This document shows positions 18,773 through 27,621 of a stretch of 64,000 bases of DNA, piece after piece. Both the position numbers and the translations under genes were made by a program. The stretch is from Methylobacterium gnaphalii. Lineage in GTDB: Bacteria > Pseudomonadota > Alphaproteobacteria > Rhizobiales > Beijerinckiaceae. The stretch lies in assembly GCF_007992215.1 (NCBI RefSeq), contig NZ_BJZV01000002.1, positions 310,001-374,000 of the forward strand, in the 5' to 3' direction. Positions within the stretch are counted from its first letter, which is position 1, and each line of letters starts with the position of its first letter. The notes under the pieces were generated by a model. It made no database searches and was not told the DNA's origin. It worked only from the letters and a program-made list of their open reading frames with translations.

Positions 18773-21700
18773 ATGATCTCGAAGATCCTCGACTTCTCGG
18801 TCCACCAGCGCTGGCTCGTGGTCCTGCTTTCGCTGCTCGCTGCGGCCTTCGGCGCGTTCTCGCTGACGAAGCTCCCCATCGACGCCGTGCCCGACATCAC
18901 CAACAACCAAGTGCAGATCAACACCACGGCGCCCTCGCTCTCCCCGGTCGATATCGAGAAGCAGGTGACTTACCCGGTCGAGACCGCGCTCGCCGGGATC
19001 AAGGGCCTGGAATACACCCGCTCGCTCTCGCGCAACGGCTTCTCACAGGTCACGGCGGTCTTTTCCGAAAAGCTGGACATCTACTTCGCACGCCAGCAGG
19101 TCGCGGAGCGCATCGGCGAGGCGAAGTCGACCCTGCCGCCGGGGGCTGAGCCCCACATGGGCCCGATCTCGACGGGCCTCGGCGAGATCTACATGTGGTC
19201 GGTCCACTACGCCAAGCCGGAGGAGCGAAAGGTCTCTCCCGACGGCAGGCCCGGCTGGCAGTCGGACGGCAGCTACCTGACCCCCGAGGGCCAGCGGCTC
19301 ACGACCGAGCTCGAACGCACGGCGTATCTCCGTACGGTCCAGGACTGGATCATCCGCCCGCAGGTGAAGACCGTGCCGGGCGTCGCTGGCGTCGACAGCA
19401 TCGGCGGCTTCGACAAGCAGTACCACGTCCAGCCCGACCCGATGAGGCTGACCGCCCTCGACCTGTCCTTCGCCGACATCGGCCGGGCGCTGGAGGCCAA
19501 CAACGCCAACCAGGGCGCGCGGTACCTGGAGGACAACGGCGAGGGCTACGTCGTGCGCGCCGCCGGCCGCCTGGAGACCATGGAGGACATCGGCTCCGTC
19601 GTCGTGACCACACGCGGCGGCGTGCCGGTGCGCATCTCTGACATCGCCGAGGTCCGGATCGGGCGCGACCTGCGCACCGGCTCGGGCAGCGAGGACGGGC
19701 GCGAGGTGGTCATCGGCACCGCCCTGATGCTGATCGGCGAGAACAGCCGCACCGTGGCCGCCGCGGTCGATGCCCGGATGACCGAGATCCGGCGCACGCT
19801 CCCGCCGGGGGTCGAGGCCCAGACCGTCCTCAACCGGACCCTGCTGGTCGAGGCCACCATCCGGACGGTCGCCAAGAACCTGGCCGAGGGCGCCGCCCTT
19901 GTCATCGTCATCCTGTTCCTGCTGCTGGGCAACATCCGCGCGGCCATCGTCACAGCCCTCGTCATCCCGGTGGCGATGCTGATGACCATGACCGGCATGG
20001 TCCAGGGGCGCATCAGCGCCAACCTGATGAGCCTGGGCGCCCTCGACTTCGGCCTCATCGTCGACGGCGCCGTCATTATCACCGAGAACGCCCTGCGCCA
20101 CCTCGCGGAGCGCCAGGCCGAGCGCGGGCGCAAGCTCGACCTGGAGGAACGCCTCGCCACCGTCCGAGCCTCGGCCGAGGAGATGATCAAGCCCTCCCTC
20201 TATGGGCAGGCCATCATCATCCTCGTCTACGTACCGCTCCTCACCTTCACGGGGGTCGAGGGCAAGATGTTCGAGCCCATGGCGCTGACCGTCATCATCG
20301 CCCTCGTCTCGGCCTTCGTTCTGTCGTTGACCTTCGTGCCCGCGATGATTTCCATCGTCATCACCGGCAAGGTCACGGAGAAGGACAACCTCTTCGTCCG
20401 CGCGATCAAGGCCGCCTACCGCCCCGTCCTCGGTGCGGCCCTGCGGGTCCCCATGACCTTCATCGCGGTCGCGCTAGCGCTGCTCGTCGGGGCCGGGTTC
20501 CTGTTCACGAGGCTCGGGCAGGAGTTCATCCCACAGCTCGACGAGAAGAGCATAGCGCTCAACGCGCAGCGCATCCCCTCGACCTCGCTGACCCAGTCAC
20601 AGGCGATGCAGTTGAAGGTCGAGCAGGCCATCAGCCGATTCCCGCAGGTGGCCTACGTCTTCTCGAAGACCGGCACCGCCGAGGTGGCCTCCGACCCGAT
20701 GCCTCCGAGCTCGTCCGACACCTTCGTCATCCTCAAGCCCCAGGAGGAATGGCCCGACCCGGACCTGTCGAAGGCCGAGCTCCAGGAGAGCATCGAAAAG
20801 GCCCTCGGGGCGCTGGCCGGCAACGTCTACGAGTTCTCCCAGCCGATCCAGCTTCGCTTCAACGAGCTCCTGGCCGGCACGCGCGGAGACCTCGCCGTCA
20901 AGATCTTCGGCGAGGAGTTCGAGCCGATGGTCGCGGCGGCCAACCAGGTCGCGGCGGTCTTGCGCGGGACCGAGGGCGCCGACGACGTGAAGGTCGAGCA
21001 GACGGCCGGCCTGCCCTTCCTGGAGATCAGGATCAACAAGGCCGAGGCCGCCCGCCTCGGCCTGAGCACGTCCGCGATCCAGGACGTCATCGGCGCCGCC
21101 ATCGGCGGCCGTGAGGCCGGAATGGTGTTCGAGGGCGACCGGCGCTTTCCCATCGTCGTGCGCCTGAACGACAAGGTGCGCGAGGACCGCGAGGCCCTGG
21201 AGAACATCCCGGTACCGCTGCCCCCCGGACCGAACGGGCGGGCCTCCTCTGTGCTCCTGAAGCAGGTGGCGAGCTTCTCCGTCACCGAGGGTCCGAACCA
21301 GATCTCGCGCGAGAACGGCCGGCGCCGCGTCGTCGTCACCGCCAACGTCCGGGGCCGCGACATCGGCTCGCTCGTCGCCGAGGCCCAGGCCAAGGTCGCG
21401 TCCGGGGTCCGGCTTCCGGCCGGCTACTACGTGACCTGGGGCGGGCAATTCGAGAACCTTGCCTCGGCCCGGAAGCGCCTCATGGTGGTGGTGCCGGTTT
21501 GTTTCTTCCTGATCTTCCTGCTGCTGTTTTCAGCCCTGAACTCGGCCCGTGATGCACTCCTGGTGTTCAGCGCCGTCCCGCTGGCGCTGACCGGCGGCAT
21601 CGCGGCCCTGTGGCTGCGAGGGATGCCGTTCTCGGTGCCGGCGGCCGTCGGGTTCATCGCCCTGTCAGGGGTGGCGGTCCTTAACGGCCTCGTCATGCTC

Positions 21701-22030
21701 ACCTACGTCAAGCAGCTCATCGCCGAGGGGCGGCCCCGGCGCGAGGCCATCCTTGAGGGCGCGATGACCCGCCTCCGGCCGGTGGCGATGACCGCCCTGG
21801 TGGCCTCCCTCGGGTTCGTGCCGATGGCGCTGGCCACGGAGACGGGTGCGGAGGTCCAGAGGCCGCTCGCGACGGTGGTGATCGGCGGACTCATCTCGGC
21901 GACCCTGCTGACCCTCGTCGTGCTGCCGGCGCTCTACGCGCGCTTCGCTGGGGCCGCGGCGCCGAGGACGGCTTCGGGCACGCAGCCAGACCATGCTTCG
22001 CGCCCGGTCATTCCCCAGGCTGCGGAGTAG
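18773..22030 (+). CDS. czcA: HME-RND Co/Zn/Cd efflux pump
   Basis: A 1085-residue inner-membrane RND transporter starting MISKILDFSVHQRW. Family signatures include LPIDAVPDITNNQVQI, the helix-4 acidic motif in LDFGLIVDGAVIITEN and the porter sequence PQLDEKSIAL. The CusA methionine triad is absent and the sequence follows the CzcA pattern, so Zn, Co or Cd export is expected. czcB lies directly upstream. The czcC channel gene is not adjacent and is presumably supplied elsewhere. Confidence 0.93.
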   Translation: MISKILDFSVHQRWLVVLLSLLAAAFGAFSLTKLPIDAVPDITNNQVQINTTAPSLSPVDIEKQVTYPVETALAGIKGLEYTRSLSRNGFSQVTAVFSEKLDIYFARQQVAERIGEAKSTLPPGAEPHMGPISTGLGEIYMWSVHYAKPEERKVSPDGRPGWQSDGSYLTPEGQRLTTELERTAYLRTVQDWIIRPQVKTVPGVAGVDSIGGFDKQYHVQPDPMRLTALDLSFADIGRALEANNANQGARYLEDNGEGYVVRAAGRLETMEDIGSVVVTTRGGVPVRISDIAEVRIGRDLRTGSGSEDGREVVIGTALMLIGENSRTVAAAVDARMTEIRRTLPPGVEAQTVLNRTLLVEATIRTVAKNLAEGAALVIVILFLLLGNIRAAIVTALVIPVAMLMTMTGMVQGRISANLMSLGALDFGLIVDGAVIITENALRHLAERQAERGRKLDLEERLATVRASAEEMIKPSLYGQAIIILVYVPLLTFTGVEGKMFEPMALTVIIALVSAFVLSLTFVPAMISIVITGKVTEKDNLFVRAIKAAYRPVLGAALRVPMTFIAVALALLVGAGFLFTRLGQEFIPQLDEKSIALNAQRIPSTSLTQSQAMQLKVEQAISRFPQVAYVFSKTGTAEVASDPMPPSSSDTFVILKPQEEWPDPDLSKAELQESIEKALGALAGNVYEFSQPIQLRFNELLAGTRGDLAVKIFGEEFEPMVAAANQVAAVLRGTEGADDVKVEQTAGLPFLEIRINKAEAARLGLSTSAIQDVIGAAIGGREAGMVFEGDRRFPIVVRLNDKVREDREALENIPVPLPPGPNGRASSVLLKQVASFSVTEGPNQISRENGRRRVVVTANVRGRDIGSLVAEAQAKVASGVRLPAGYYVTWGGQFENLASARKRLMVVVPVCFFLIFLLLFSALNSARDALLVFSAVPLALTGGIAALWLRGMPFSVPAAVGFIALSGVAVLNGLVMLTYVKQLIAEGRPRREAILEGAMTRLRPVAMTALVASLGFVPMALATETGAEVQRPLATVVIGGLISATLLTLVVLPALYARFAGAAAPRTASGTQPDHASRPVIPQAAE

Positions 22031-22052
22031 CCCCGGCACGGAGGGACGGGCC

Positions 22053-22592
22053 ATGGACGGCAAGGTTTTCGGGGTTCTCCTCTGTTGCGGGGCGCTGTCC
22101 CCCGTTGCGGCCCAGGAGGCTCCCCTAGGTCTGTCATGGGGGCCGGTAACTGAGGTTCCGAAGCCATCGATGGTCGACCGCGAGGCGAACGTCACGGCCC
22201 TCATCTACCTCCACGACCGACCCCTGGCCGCAGGCGCGGACACCGACAGGATCATCCTTGAGGTGTGCAAGGACGAGGGCCTGCAGCAGGTGATCTGGCT
22301 AAGCCGCCCCCTGTCCGAGGCCGAGACGCCTTCCCGGTACGAGGCCATCTACCGGGAAGGCGTTCGCCGATACGGGCAACCCCTGTCGCAGGCACAAACG
22401 GAGACCGTCGCCTGGCCGGGAGGGCGGGCACTCCTCGCGGTCCGCAGGACGCTGCCCGGGGAGCGGCGGCTCCTGATGGTTTCGCGAGGTAGCCGCTACG
22501 CGGCTTGCTCCGATACACACCGGGCCGCGACGGGGCATCCGGCCAGCCTGCACGCGTCCACGCTTCTTACCGGTGGAGCCGATGAGCCATGA
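22053..22592 (+). CDS. Periplasmic hypothetical protein downstream of czcA
   Basis: A 179-residue protein with a short signal peptide (MDGKVFGVLLCCGALSPVAA). The mature part has one Cys in VCKDEG and another near the C-terminus (AACSD), which may form a disulfide. No family is recognised. GGAGGGAC precedes the ATG, 22 bases after czcA, and the 3' end overlaps the next gene by 4 bases. It is probably the third gene of the czc operon. Confidence 0.6.
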   Translation: MDGKVFGVLLCCGALSPVAAQEAPLGLSWGPVTEVPKPSMVDREANVTALIYLHDRPLAAGADTDRIILEVCKDEGLQQVIWLSRPLSEAETPSRYEAIYREGVRRYGQPLSQAQTETVAWPGGRALLAVRRTLPGERRLLMVSRGSRYAACSDTHRAATGHPASLHASTLLTGGADEP

Positions 22593-22942
22593 TGAAGCCG
22601 ACAGCCGCACTCCTGTTTCTCGGCCTTGCAGTCCCTGCCCAGGCTCAGGTCACCAAGATCGTCGGCATCGGCGCGTCTCCCTGCTCGCGCTTCAATCAGG
22701 ACATCGGGGAAGCGCCGGCCAAGGAGCGGGATTACCTCGCCTGGGCTCAAGGCTTCATGAGCGGTGCGCTGATACGGGCACCCGAAGGTGTGGACGGGGG
22801 CCTTGACCTCACGCCGTCCTCGATGCCGCTGAACGCGCAGGCGGACTTCCTTCGTTCGTTCTGCACGAAACGACCCGACCTCGACTTCATGGACGCGGTG
22901 CACGCCCTTTACCGCCATCTGAGAACACTGCAGACATTGTAG
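22589..22942 (+). CDS. Periplasmic hypothetical protein
   Basis: A 117-residue protein with a signal peptide cleaved near AQAQ. The mature domain is mainly helical, with two cysteines (GASPCSRF and SFCTKRPD) that may pair. It resembles small Rap1a/Tai-like periplasmic proteins, with a YLAWAQGFMSG core, but the match is loose. The start overlaps the previous stop (ATGATGA), indicating translational coupling within the czc operon. Confidence 0.6.
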   Translation: MMKPTAALLFLGLAVPAQAQVTKIVGIGASPCSRFNQDIGEAPAKERDYLAWAQGFMSGALIRAPEGVDGGLDLTPSSMPLNAQADFLRSFCTKRPDLDFMDAVHALYRHLRTLQTL

Positions 22943-23272
22943 CGGCGGCCAGGACCGACACGGCAGGCTTGGACGACCTTGGGGGGACCTCCACCCTCGT
23001 GGCGGCTGGAGAACACTCGATGAGTGGCAAGAAGGCTGCTCGGGAGATTGCGGTGGACCGCGGTGCTCGGCGTCCAGCGCGGCGGCGTATCCACATGTGC
23101 GCGGGTCAGCCTCCTGCACAAGCGTTCCTTACCCGTGACGGCAAGTAGACTACGCACCTTCGGAACCCTCCCGGAAGCGGAGCCGTTCCTCGATGCTCCC
23201 GCATCGGCCTCGTGCGATCTCAGGGTCCGCCCGACGCCGATGCAAGCCATCGACAACACACGAGGAAGCTCC

Positions 23273-23539
23273 ATGAGGAAGTCCCTGTTCGCCATCGCCG
23301 CCTTGGCCGCGCTGGGCGCCGTCGGCATCGCCGCTCCTGCCTCGGCCGCTCCCGGCATGATCGGCGCCGCGGATGCCACAACCAACATCGTCAACGTCCG
23401 CATGGACGGCATGCATGGCCACCGGGGCCACGGCCGCATGATGGGCCATCGGCACGGTCACGGTCATATGATGCGCCACCATCACCACCGGGGCCACATG
23501 ATGCGCCATGGGCACGGCCATCGCCACCACCGCATGTGA
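23273..23539 (+). CDS. His/Met-rich secreted peptide
   Basis: An 88-residue protein with a signal peptide (cleaved near ASA). The mature tail is almost entirely His, Met, Gly and Arg in repeats of the type GHMMRHHHH and HGHGHR. Methionine together with histidine suggests Cu(I)/Cu(II) or Ag(I) binding. CGAGGAAG precedes the ATG. A hairpin terminator follows immediately. Confidence 0.7.
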   Translation: MRKSLFAIAALAALGAVGIAAPASAAPGMIGAADATTNIVNVRMDGMHGHRGHGRMMGHRHGHGHMMRHHHHRGHMMRHGHGHRHHRM

Positions 23540-23544
23540 TCTCC

Positions 23545-23564
23545 AGGGGCCCTTCGGAGCCCCT
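23545..23564 (+). terminator. Hairpin after the His/Met-rich gene
   Basis: AGGGGC and GCCCCT close a short stem with a CCTTCGGA loop, 6 bases after the stop codon and followed by CATCGTTTC. It probably ends the transcript. Confidence 0.55.
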
Positions 23565-23651
23565 CATCGTTTCGGCCGACCTTGGGCTGCCGTTTGTGCC
23601 GGATCAGGGATGCTGCCCTGGACGTTCGCTCCTCATCGAGGAGGATGATCC

Positions 23652-23948
23652 ATGACGCGCACCTTTACCCTGGCAGCCTTGTCGGTCCTCGCGGCCCTGA
23701 CGTTCGGGACGACGGCTTCCGCCGCGCCTTTGACCCTGGACGGGTCCGTCGCGATCCGGGACGGGACGGGCCTGCCGCAGACGGCCCAGTACCATTACCA
23801 TCATCGCAGGCACCACCATCATCACGGCGGGGGATACTACGGGGGTGGCCACCACCACGGCTGGGGGCACCACCGCCACTTCCGTCCGCACCATCACCAT
23901 GGCTGGGGTCATCACCATCACCATCGACGGCACCACCACCACTTCTAG
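23652..23948 (+). CDS. His/Gly-rich secreted peptide
   Basis: A 98-residue protein with a signal peptide (cleaved near ASA). The last 50 residues are His, Gly, Tyr, Trp and Arg in tandem HHHGWGHH units. This is the fourth small His-rich secreted protein in an 8-kb stretch. A metal-buffering role is inferred from composition only. Confidence 0.7.
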   Translation: MTRTFTLAALSVLAALTFGTTASAAPLTLDGSVAIRDGTGLPQTAQYHYHHRRHHHHHGGGYYGGGHHHGWGHHRHFRPHHHHGWGHHHHHRRHHHHF

Positions 23949-23979
23949 GCGGTCCCTCGGGCCCGGGAGCACGTCGCCG

Positions 23980-25038
23980 TCAGGGTGACGGCATCCCTCC
24001 GGCAAGTGCCTCCCGGGCCGCCCGGGTGCGCTGAAACCCGTCGTAGCGCCTGCGCCCGAGCGGGTCACAATGCACGCGTCGGAGCCAGCCACGCCGGACG
24101 AGGACCTCCAGCGAACGCGCGTCGAGGCGGGCGCCCTCGATCCAGCCCTCGTCTGGGACCCTGAGGAGAAGCGTGCGGTGCCTCTCGGTCAGGGGCCAGG
24201 GCGGTGGGCTGGCGGCCTCCTGCCTGACCACCCCCGGCGAAGGCACCGCTTCCAGGAGGGGATGCCCGAGCGCCTGTAGGATCGCGTCGAGGCCGTCCGT
24301 CAGGGCCGCGGGGCCGGGCTGCAGGATCAGGGGCGACTTGATCTCGACGATGCGGCCTTGGACGACCGCCGGAATGTCGGACCAGCCGGGCCGCGAGGCG
24401 ATGCGGGACGGCACCACCATCTTCCCGCACCAGGAGGCGAGGATGACCTCCGGCGCGGCGGCCAGCACCGCCTGCGGCGCCACGATGCGGTCCTTGGCGG
24501 CCGCCTGGTCGGCGAGCTCCGGGAACACGTCGTCCCCGCCGGCGATGCGCACGAGCTCCGAAACCCAGCCGATACAGGAGATGAGCGGCTCGTCCCACTC
24601 CTCGAAGTATACCCTCGGACGCGGTCGGCCCCGGGCTTGCGCTGCCACCTGCGCTAGCCGGTCCTCGTATCCCGCTGCCAGCGCCTCCGCCTTGTCGCGG
24701 GCTTCGACCAACGCGCCAACGGTGCGGATCATGGCGAGGATGCCGGCGACGTCGCGGTGGTTGAACGCATGCACGGCCACGCCCGCTCGGACGAGGTCGG
24801 CGACGATGCCGGCCTGCAGGTCGGAGAAGATGAGCACCAAGTCGGGTTCGAGCGCGAGGACCTTCGGGATGTCCGCGCTGGTGAAGGCCGAGACCCGTGG
24901 TTTCTCGCGGCGGACCTGCGGCGGGCGGACGGCATAGCCGGAGACCCCGACGATGCGGTCCTGCTCGCCCAGGAGGTACAGGGTCTCGACCGTTTCCTCG
25001 GTCAGGCATACGATGCGTTCGGGCGGGAAGCGGTGCAT
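23980..25038 (-). CDS. Cobalamin/siderophore-type binding protein with C-terminal extension
   Basis: A 352-residue protein whose first 265 residues follow the BtuF/FepB substrate-binding fold: RIVCLTEETVETLYLLG, then ALEPDLVLIF, and a long linking helix rich in Ala. It has no signal peptide at this start, so it appears cytoplasmic, which is unusual. Residues about 270-352 form an extra basic domain (ARSLEVLVRRGWLRRV) reminiscent of a winged helix. It may be a sensor that couples ligand binding to DNA or protein contacts. It lies 6 bases after the PAP2 gene in the same direction. Confidence 0.7.
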   Translation of the reverse strand: MHRFPPERIVCLTEETVETLYLLGEQDRIVGVSGYAVRPPQVRREKPRVSAFTSADIPKVLALEPDLVLIFSDLQAGIVADLVRAGVAVHAFNHRDVAGILAMIRTVGALVEARDKAEALAAGYEDRLAQVAAQARGRPRPRVYFEEWDEPLISCIGWVSELVRIAGGDDVFPELADQAAAKDRIVAPQAVLAAAPEVILASWCGKMVVPSRIASRPGWSDIPAVVQGRIVEIKSPLILQPGPAALTDGLDAILQALGHPLLEAVPSPGVVRQEAASPPPWPLTERHRTLLLRVPDEGWIEGARLDARSLEVLVRRGWLRRVHCDPLGRRRYDGFQRTRAAREALAGGMPSP

Positions 25039-25044
25039 GGGGTC

Positions 25045-25791
25045 CTATGCGGTGATACCAGCCTCGGCCGCGCCAAGTCCCGGCGGCTCGACCTTGCCGC
25101 GCCGCTGAAGCCGAAGCGCCGCGACCCAGCACAGCACCGCCCAGGCCGATCCCACGCACCAGCCTGCCAGGACGTCGGTGGCATAGTGGACCCCGACATA
25201 GACACGGCTCGTCCCGACTAGAACCGTGAGGAAGACGGCGAGACCCATGAAGTACGCCTTCAGCCTTGCGCCCACGGCGACGCGCGTCATGAGGGCGCCG
25301 AGCGTCAGGTAGGTCACGGCGGACAGCATGGCGTGGCTGCTGGGGAAGCTGGCGGTGAACACCTGGATGCCGCCCGGGATCTCAGGACGCGGGCGATTGA
25401 ACAGGAGCTTCAGCCCGAAGCTGATGACGGTCCCACCCAGGATCGAGCCCACCACCAGGGCCGCGGCCCCTCGCTTGCGGACCAGGAGCAGGTAGCCCGC
25501 CACGGCCGCGATGAGGAAGCACAGGACGAACATGCTTCCCAGCGAGGTTACGTCCCGGGCCATCTCGTGAAGCCAGTCCGGTCCAATCGGGCCGGTGGCG
25601 CCGTGGGGACGGAAGAAGCGCGCGACCCGGGTGTCGAACCCCATCGTGTCGCCCTCCATCACCTCGCCCGCCAGGAGGCCGAACCCGAGAACGAGGGCTG
25701 CGACGCAGAAAAGCGTCACGGGAAGACCGATCTCCCTCTTGCCTATGCGAGCCATGATGCCGCCCTGGGTCGACTGAGGGGATTGGTTCAT
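25045..25791 (-). CDS. PAP2-family membrane phosphatase
   Basis: A 248-residue protein with about six membrane helices. The three acid-phosphatase motifs are visible: KLLFNRPRP, PSSHA and SRVYVGVHYATD, which provide the phosphate-binding and nucleophilic His residues. Family members dephosphorylate undecaprenyl pyrophosphate or phosphatidic acid. The start may instead be the ATG at 25755 (MARIGKRE). Its pairing with the following binding-protein gene is unexplained. Confidence 0.88.
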   Translation of the reverse strand: MNQSPQSTQGGIMARIGKREIGLPVTLFCVAALVLGFGLLAGEVMEGDTMGFDTRVARFFRPHGATGPIGPDWLHEMARDVTSLGSMFVLCFLIAAVAGYLLLVRKRGAAALVVGSILGGTVISFGLKLLFNRPRPEIPGGIQVFTASFPSSHAMLSAVTYLTLGALMTRVAVGARLKAYFMGLAVFLTVLVGTSRVYVGVHYATDVLAGWCVGSAWAVLCWVAALRLQRRGKVEPPGLGAAEAGITA

Positions 25792-26033
25792 CCGTCCGAA
25801 CTCCCGTTACGGTCCTGGGGCGAGCTCGCGATCACGGTGCGATGGGCTCTCGTGCGGCCTCGCCAACGATGGGTGAACCCGCATGGGCACCCTCGGATCG
25901 ATGACGCGGCAAAGCCTACCGAGGGGCCAACGGCGGCAGGTTGGTTTCATCAACTCCCCCGTCGCCCGGGACGATGGTCCTCGGGAAGGGCGCCGGTGCC
26001 CGCGTGTTGGAGCCGGCCGGCAGGCCGGGCGGA

Positions 26034-26870
26034 TCAATCGTAGCCGTTGGCGCCCAAGACGGCATCCAGGCGGTCCTGGAGGCGCTCCGGCAGTACGGAC
26101 TTCCATTCCTCCATCGAAGGTGTGCCCACCAAGCCGACGATGGACGCTATGGCCGACTCGCACTCGTCGGCGTCCATCTCCGCGACCAAGGCGTCGATGT
26201 CCGGCGAGCTTGGAAAACTCTTCATCCCGGCGATGCCCGACACCTGTGCGGGAGCGAACATGACTTGGGCGGCAAGGTCGCCGGCCTCCGTGGCCAGCAT
26301 CGGAATGGCCGAGTAGAACTCGTCGAGTCTCATCTCGACCCCGATGGCGTCAAGCCGGAGGATTGCGTCCGGTCCTTGGGGAAGTTGGTAGTGCCATCCG
26401 GATCCCTGCCGGTGGAAGACCTCGACCCGGCGTTGGTCCTGCGCGACGAGGACAAAGTGCCGAAGGTCGGGCAGCGCCTTGTACTTGAGCCATTTCCTGC
26501 CGCGGTCACACCGTTCGGCGGAAGGGGACAGCACCTCCAAGATGACGGTCGCCGAATTGACGCTCTTGGTCTCCGGGTCTGGTTCGACGGTATCCCCGCA
26601 GGCGACGGAGACATCCGGGTAGAAGCGCGCCGTTCCGGCCTGGAGACGCATCGTCTCACGGAACGACGCGCACGGGCCGCCGGGAGCGAAGCGGTCGCCG
26701 ATGAGGTTGTCGAGGCGCTGGGTCAGGGCGGGGTGGGCGGTAGAGCCCCCGACCATCATCCGGATGACCTGTCCGTCAATGTACTCCAGCCGCTCGCCTT
26801 CCTCCACTGCTTCGCAGAGGCGCTCATACTCATCCAACCTGATAAAATCGTCGCGCAACGCAACGGGCAT
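26034..26870 (-). CDS. Uma2-family putative endonuclease with C-terminal extension
   Basis: A 278-residue protein starting MPVALRDDF. Residues 1-190 match the Uma2 (DUF820) PD-(D/E)XK fold, with RLEYIDGQVI, FYPDVSVACG (Asp ligand) and VILEVLSPSAE followed by a conserved Tyr/Lys helix. Residues about 195-278 are an acidic helical extension not usual in the family. Uma2 proteins are abundant in some bacteria, and their biological role is poorly known. An ATG 27 bases upstream is possible. The gene stands alone, with about 230 bases of non-coding DNA on each side. Confidence 0.8.
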   Translation of the reverse strand: MPVALRDDFIRLDEYERLCEAVEEGERLEYIDGQVIRMMVGGSTAHPALTQRLDNLIGDRFAPGGPCASFRETMRLQAGTARFYPDVSVACGDTVEPDPETKSVNSATVILEVLSPSAERCDRGRKWLKYKALPDLRHFVLVAQDQRRVEVFHRQGSGWHYQLPQGPDAILRLDAIGVEMRLDEFYSAIPMLATEAGDLAAQVMFAPAQVSGIAGMKSFPSSPDIDALVAEMDADECESAIASIVGLVGTPSMEEWKSVLPERLQDRLDAVLGANGYD

Positions 26871-27128
26871 GGTCCGGTCCCGAGAGGTTACTCCCATACC
26901 ATAGGCCTGGCCGTGGCAATCCTAAAGCGCACGGACAGGTCCGGTGGGGCGTTCGCCTTGCCACGGACGCGGCGTCGTAGGCCGCTCGCCGCGACGGACC
27001 CGTACCCGACCGCGTCGTTCCCGACCTGGATGCGTCCGATGCGATCCGGCCATATCCTCGAAGCCCTTCCATGAACCGGTGGCTCGGCATCGGGCCGCCT
27101 CTTCCCATTCGAGGGCCGTAGCCGAGGC

Positions 27129-27605
27129 TCAGATAGGGATGCCGCCGCGGTAGTGTGCGAAGGCGCTGCGGCCAGCAGGTCCGAAGAGGACGACCTCGTA
27201 GGTGTCGGGCTCCATGCCCTCGACCTCCATGCCGGGGGAGCCGACGGGCATACCGGGCACCGCCAACCCGGTACCCTCGGGCCTCTCCGCCAGGACGCGC
27301 CTGATCGCCCCGGCCGGGACATGCCCCTCGACCACGTAGCCGCCGACCTGGGCGGTGTGGCAGGAAGCGAGGTCGCGCGGCACGCCGAGGCGGACCTTGA
27401 GCGGGTTCACGGGTCCCTCGGTCACCATCACCGGGAATCCGTTCTCCCGCAGGTGCGCGACCCATTTCTCGCAGCAGCCGCAGGACGGGTCCTTGGTCAC
27501 CGCCACCGTCGGCAGGCCCTGAGCCATGGCCGTGCGTCCGAAACATGCCGTTGCCGCCAGGCCCAGGACCACGGCACGGCGGGTCGTCCTCGTCGTCTCG
27601 ATCAT
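27129..27605 (-). CDS. DUF411 metal-binding protein
   Basis: A 158-residue protein exported by a twin-arginine-like signal (TTRRAVVLGLAATACFG). The DUF411 core has the PSCGCCEKW metal motif near residue 41 and the family blocks ASCHTAQVGGYVVEGHVPA and GLAVPGMPVGSPGME. DUF411 proteins accompany copper and silver efflux genes and are thought to bind metal in the periplasm. It lies 16 bases after cusA and completes that operon. A truncated copy is at 12694-12888. Confidence 0.88.
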   Translation of the reverse strand: MIETTRTTRRAVVLGLAATACFGRTAMAQGLPTVAVTKDPSCGCCEKWVAHLRENGFPVMVTEGPVNPLKVRLGVPRDLASCHTAQVGGYVVEGHVPAGAIRRVLAERPEGTGLAVPGMPVGSPGMEVEGMEPDTYEVVLFGPAGRSAFAHYRGGIPI

Positions 27606-27621
27606 GTTCTCTCTCCCATCC

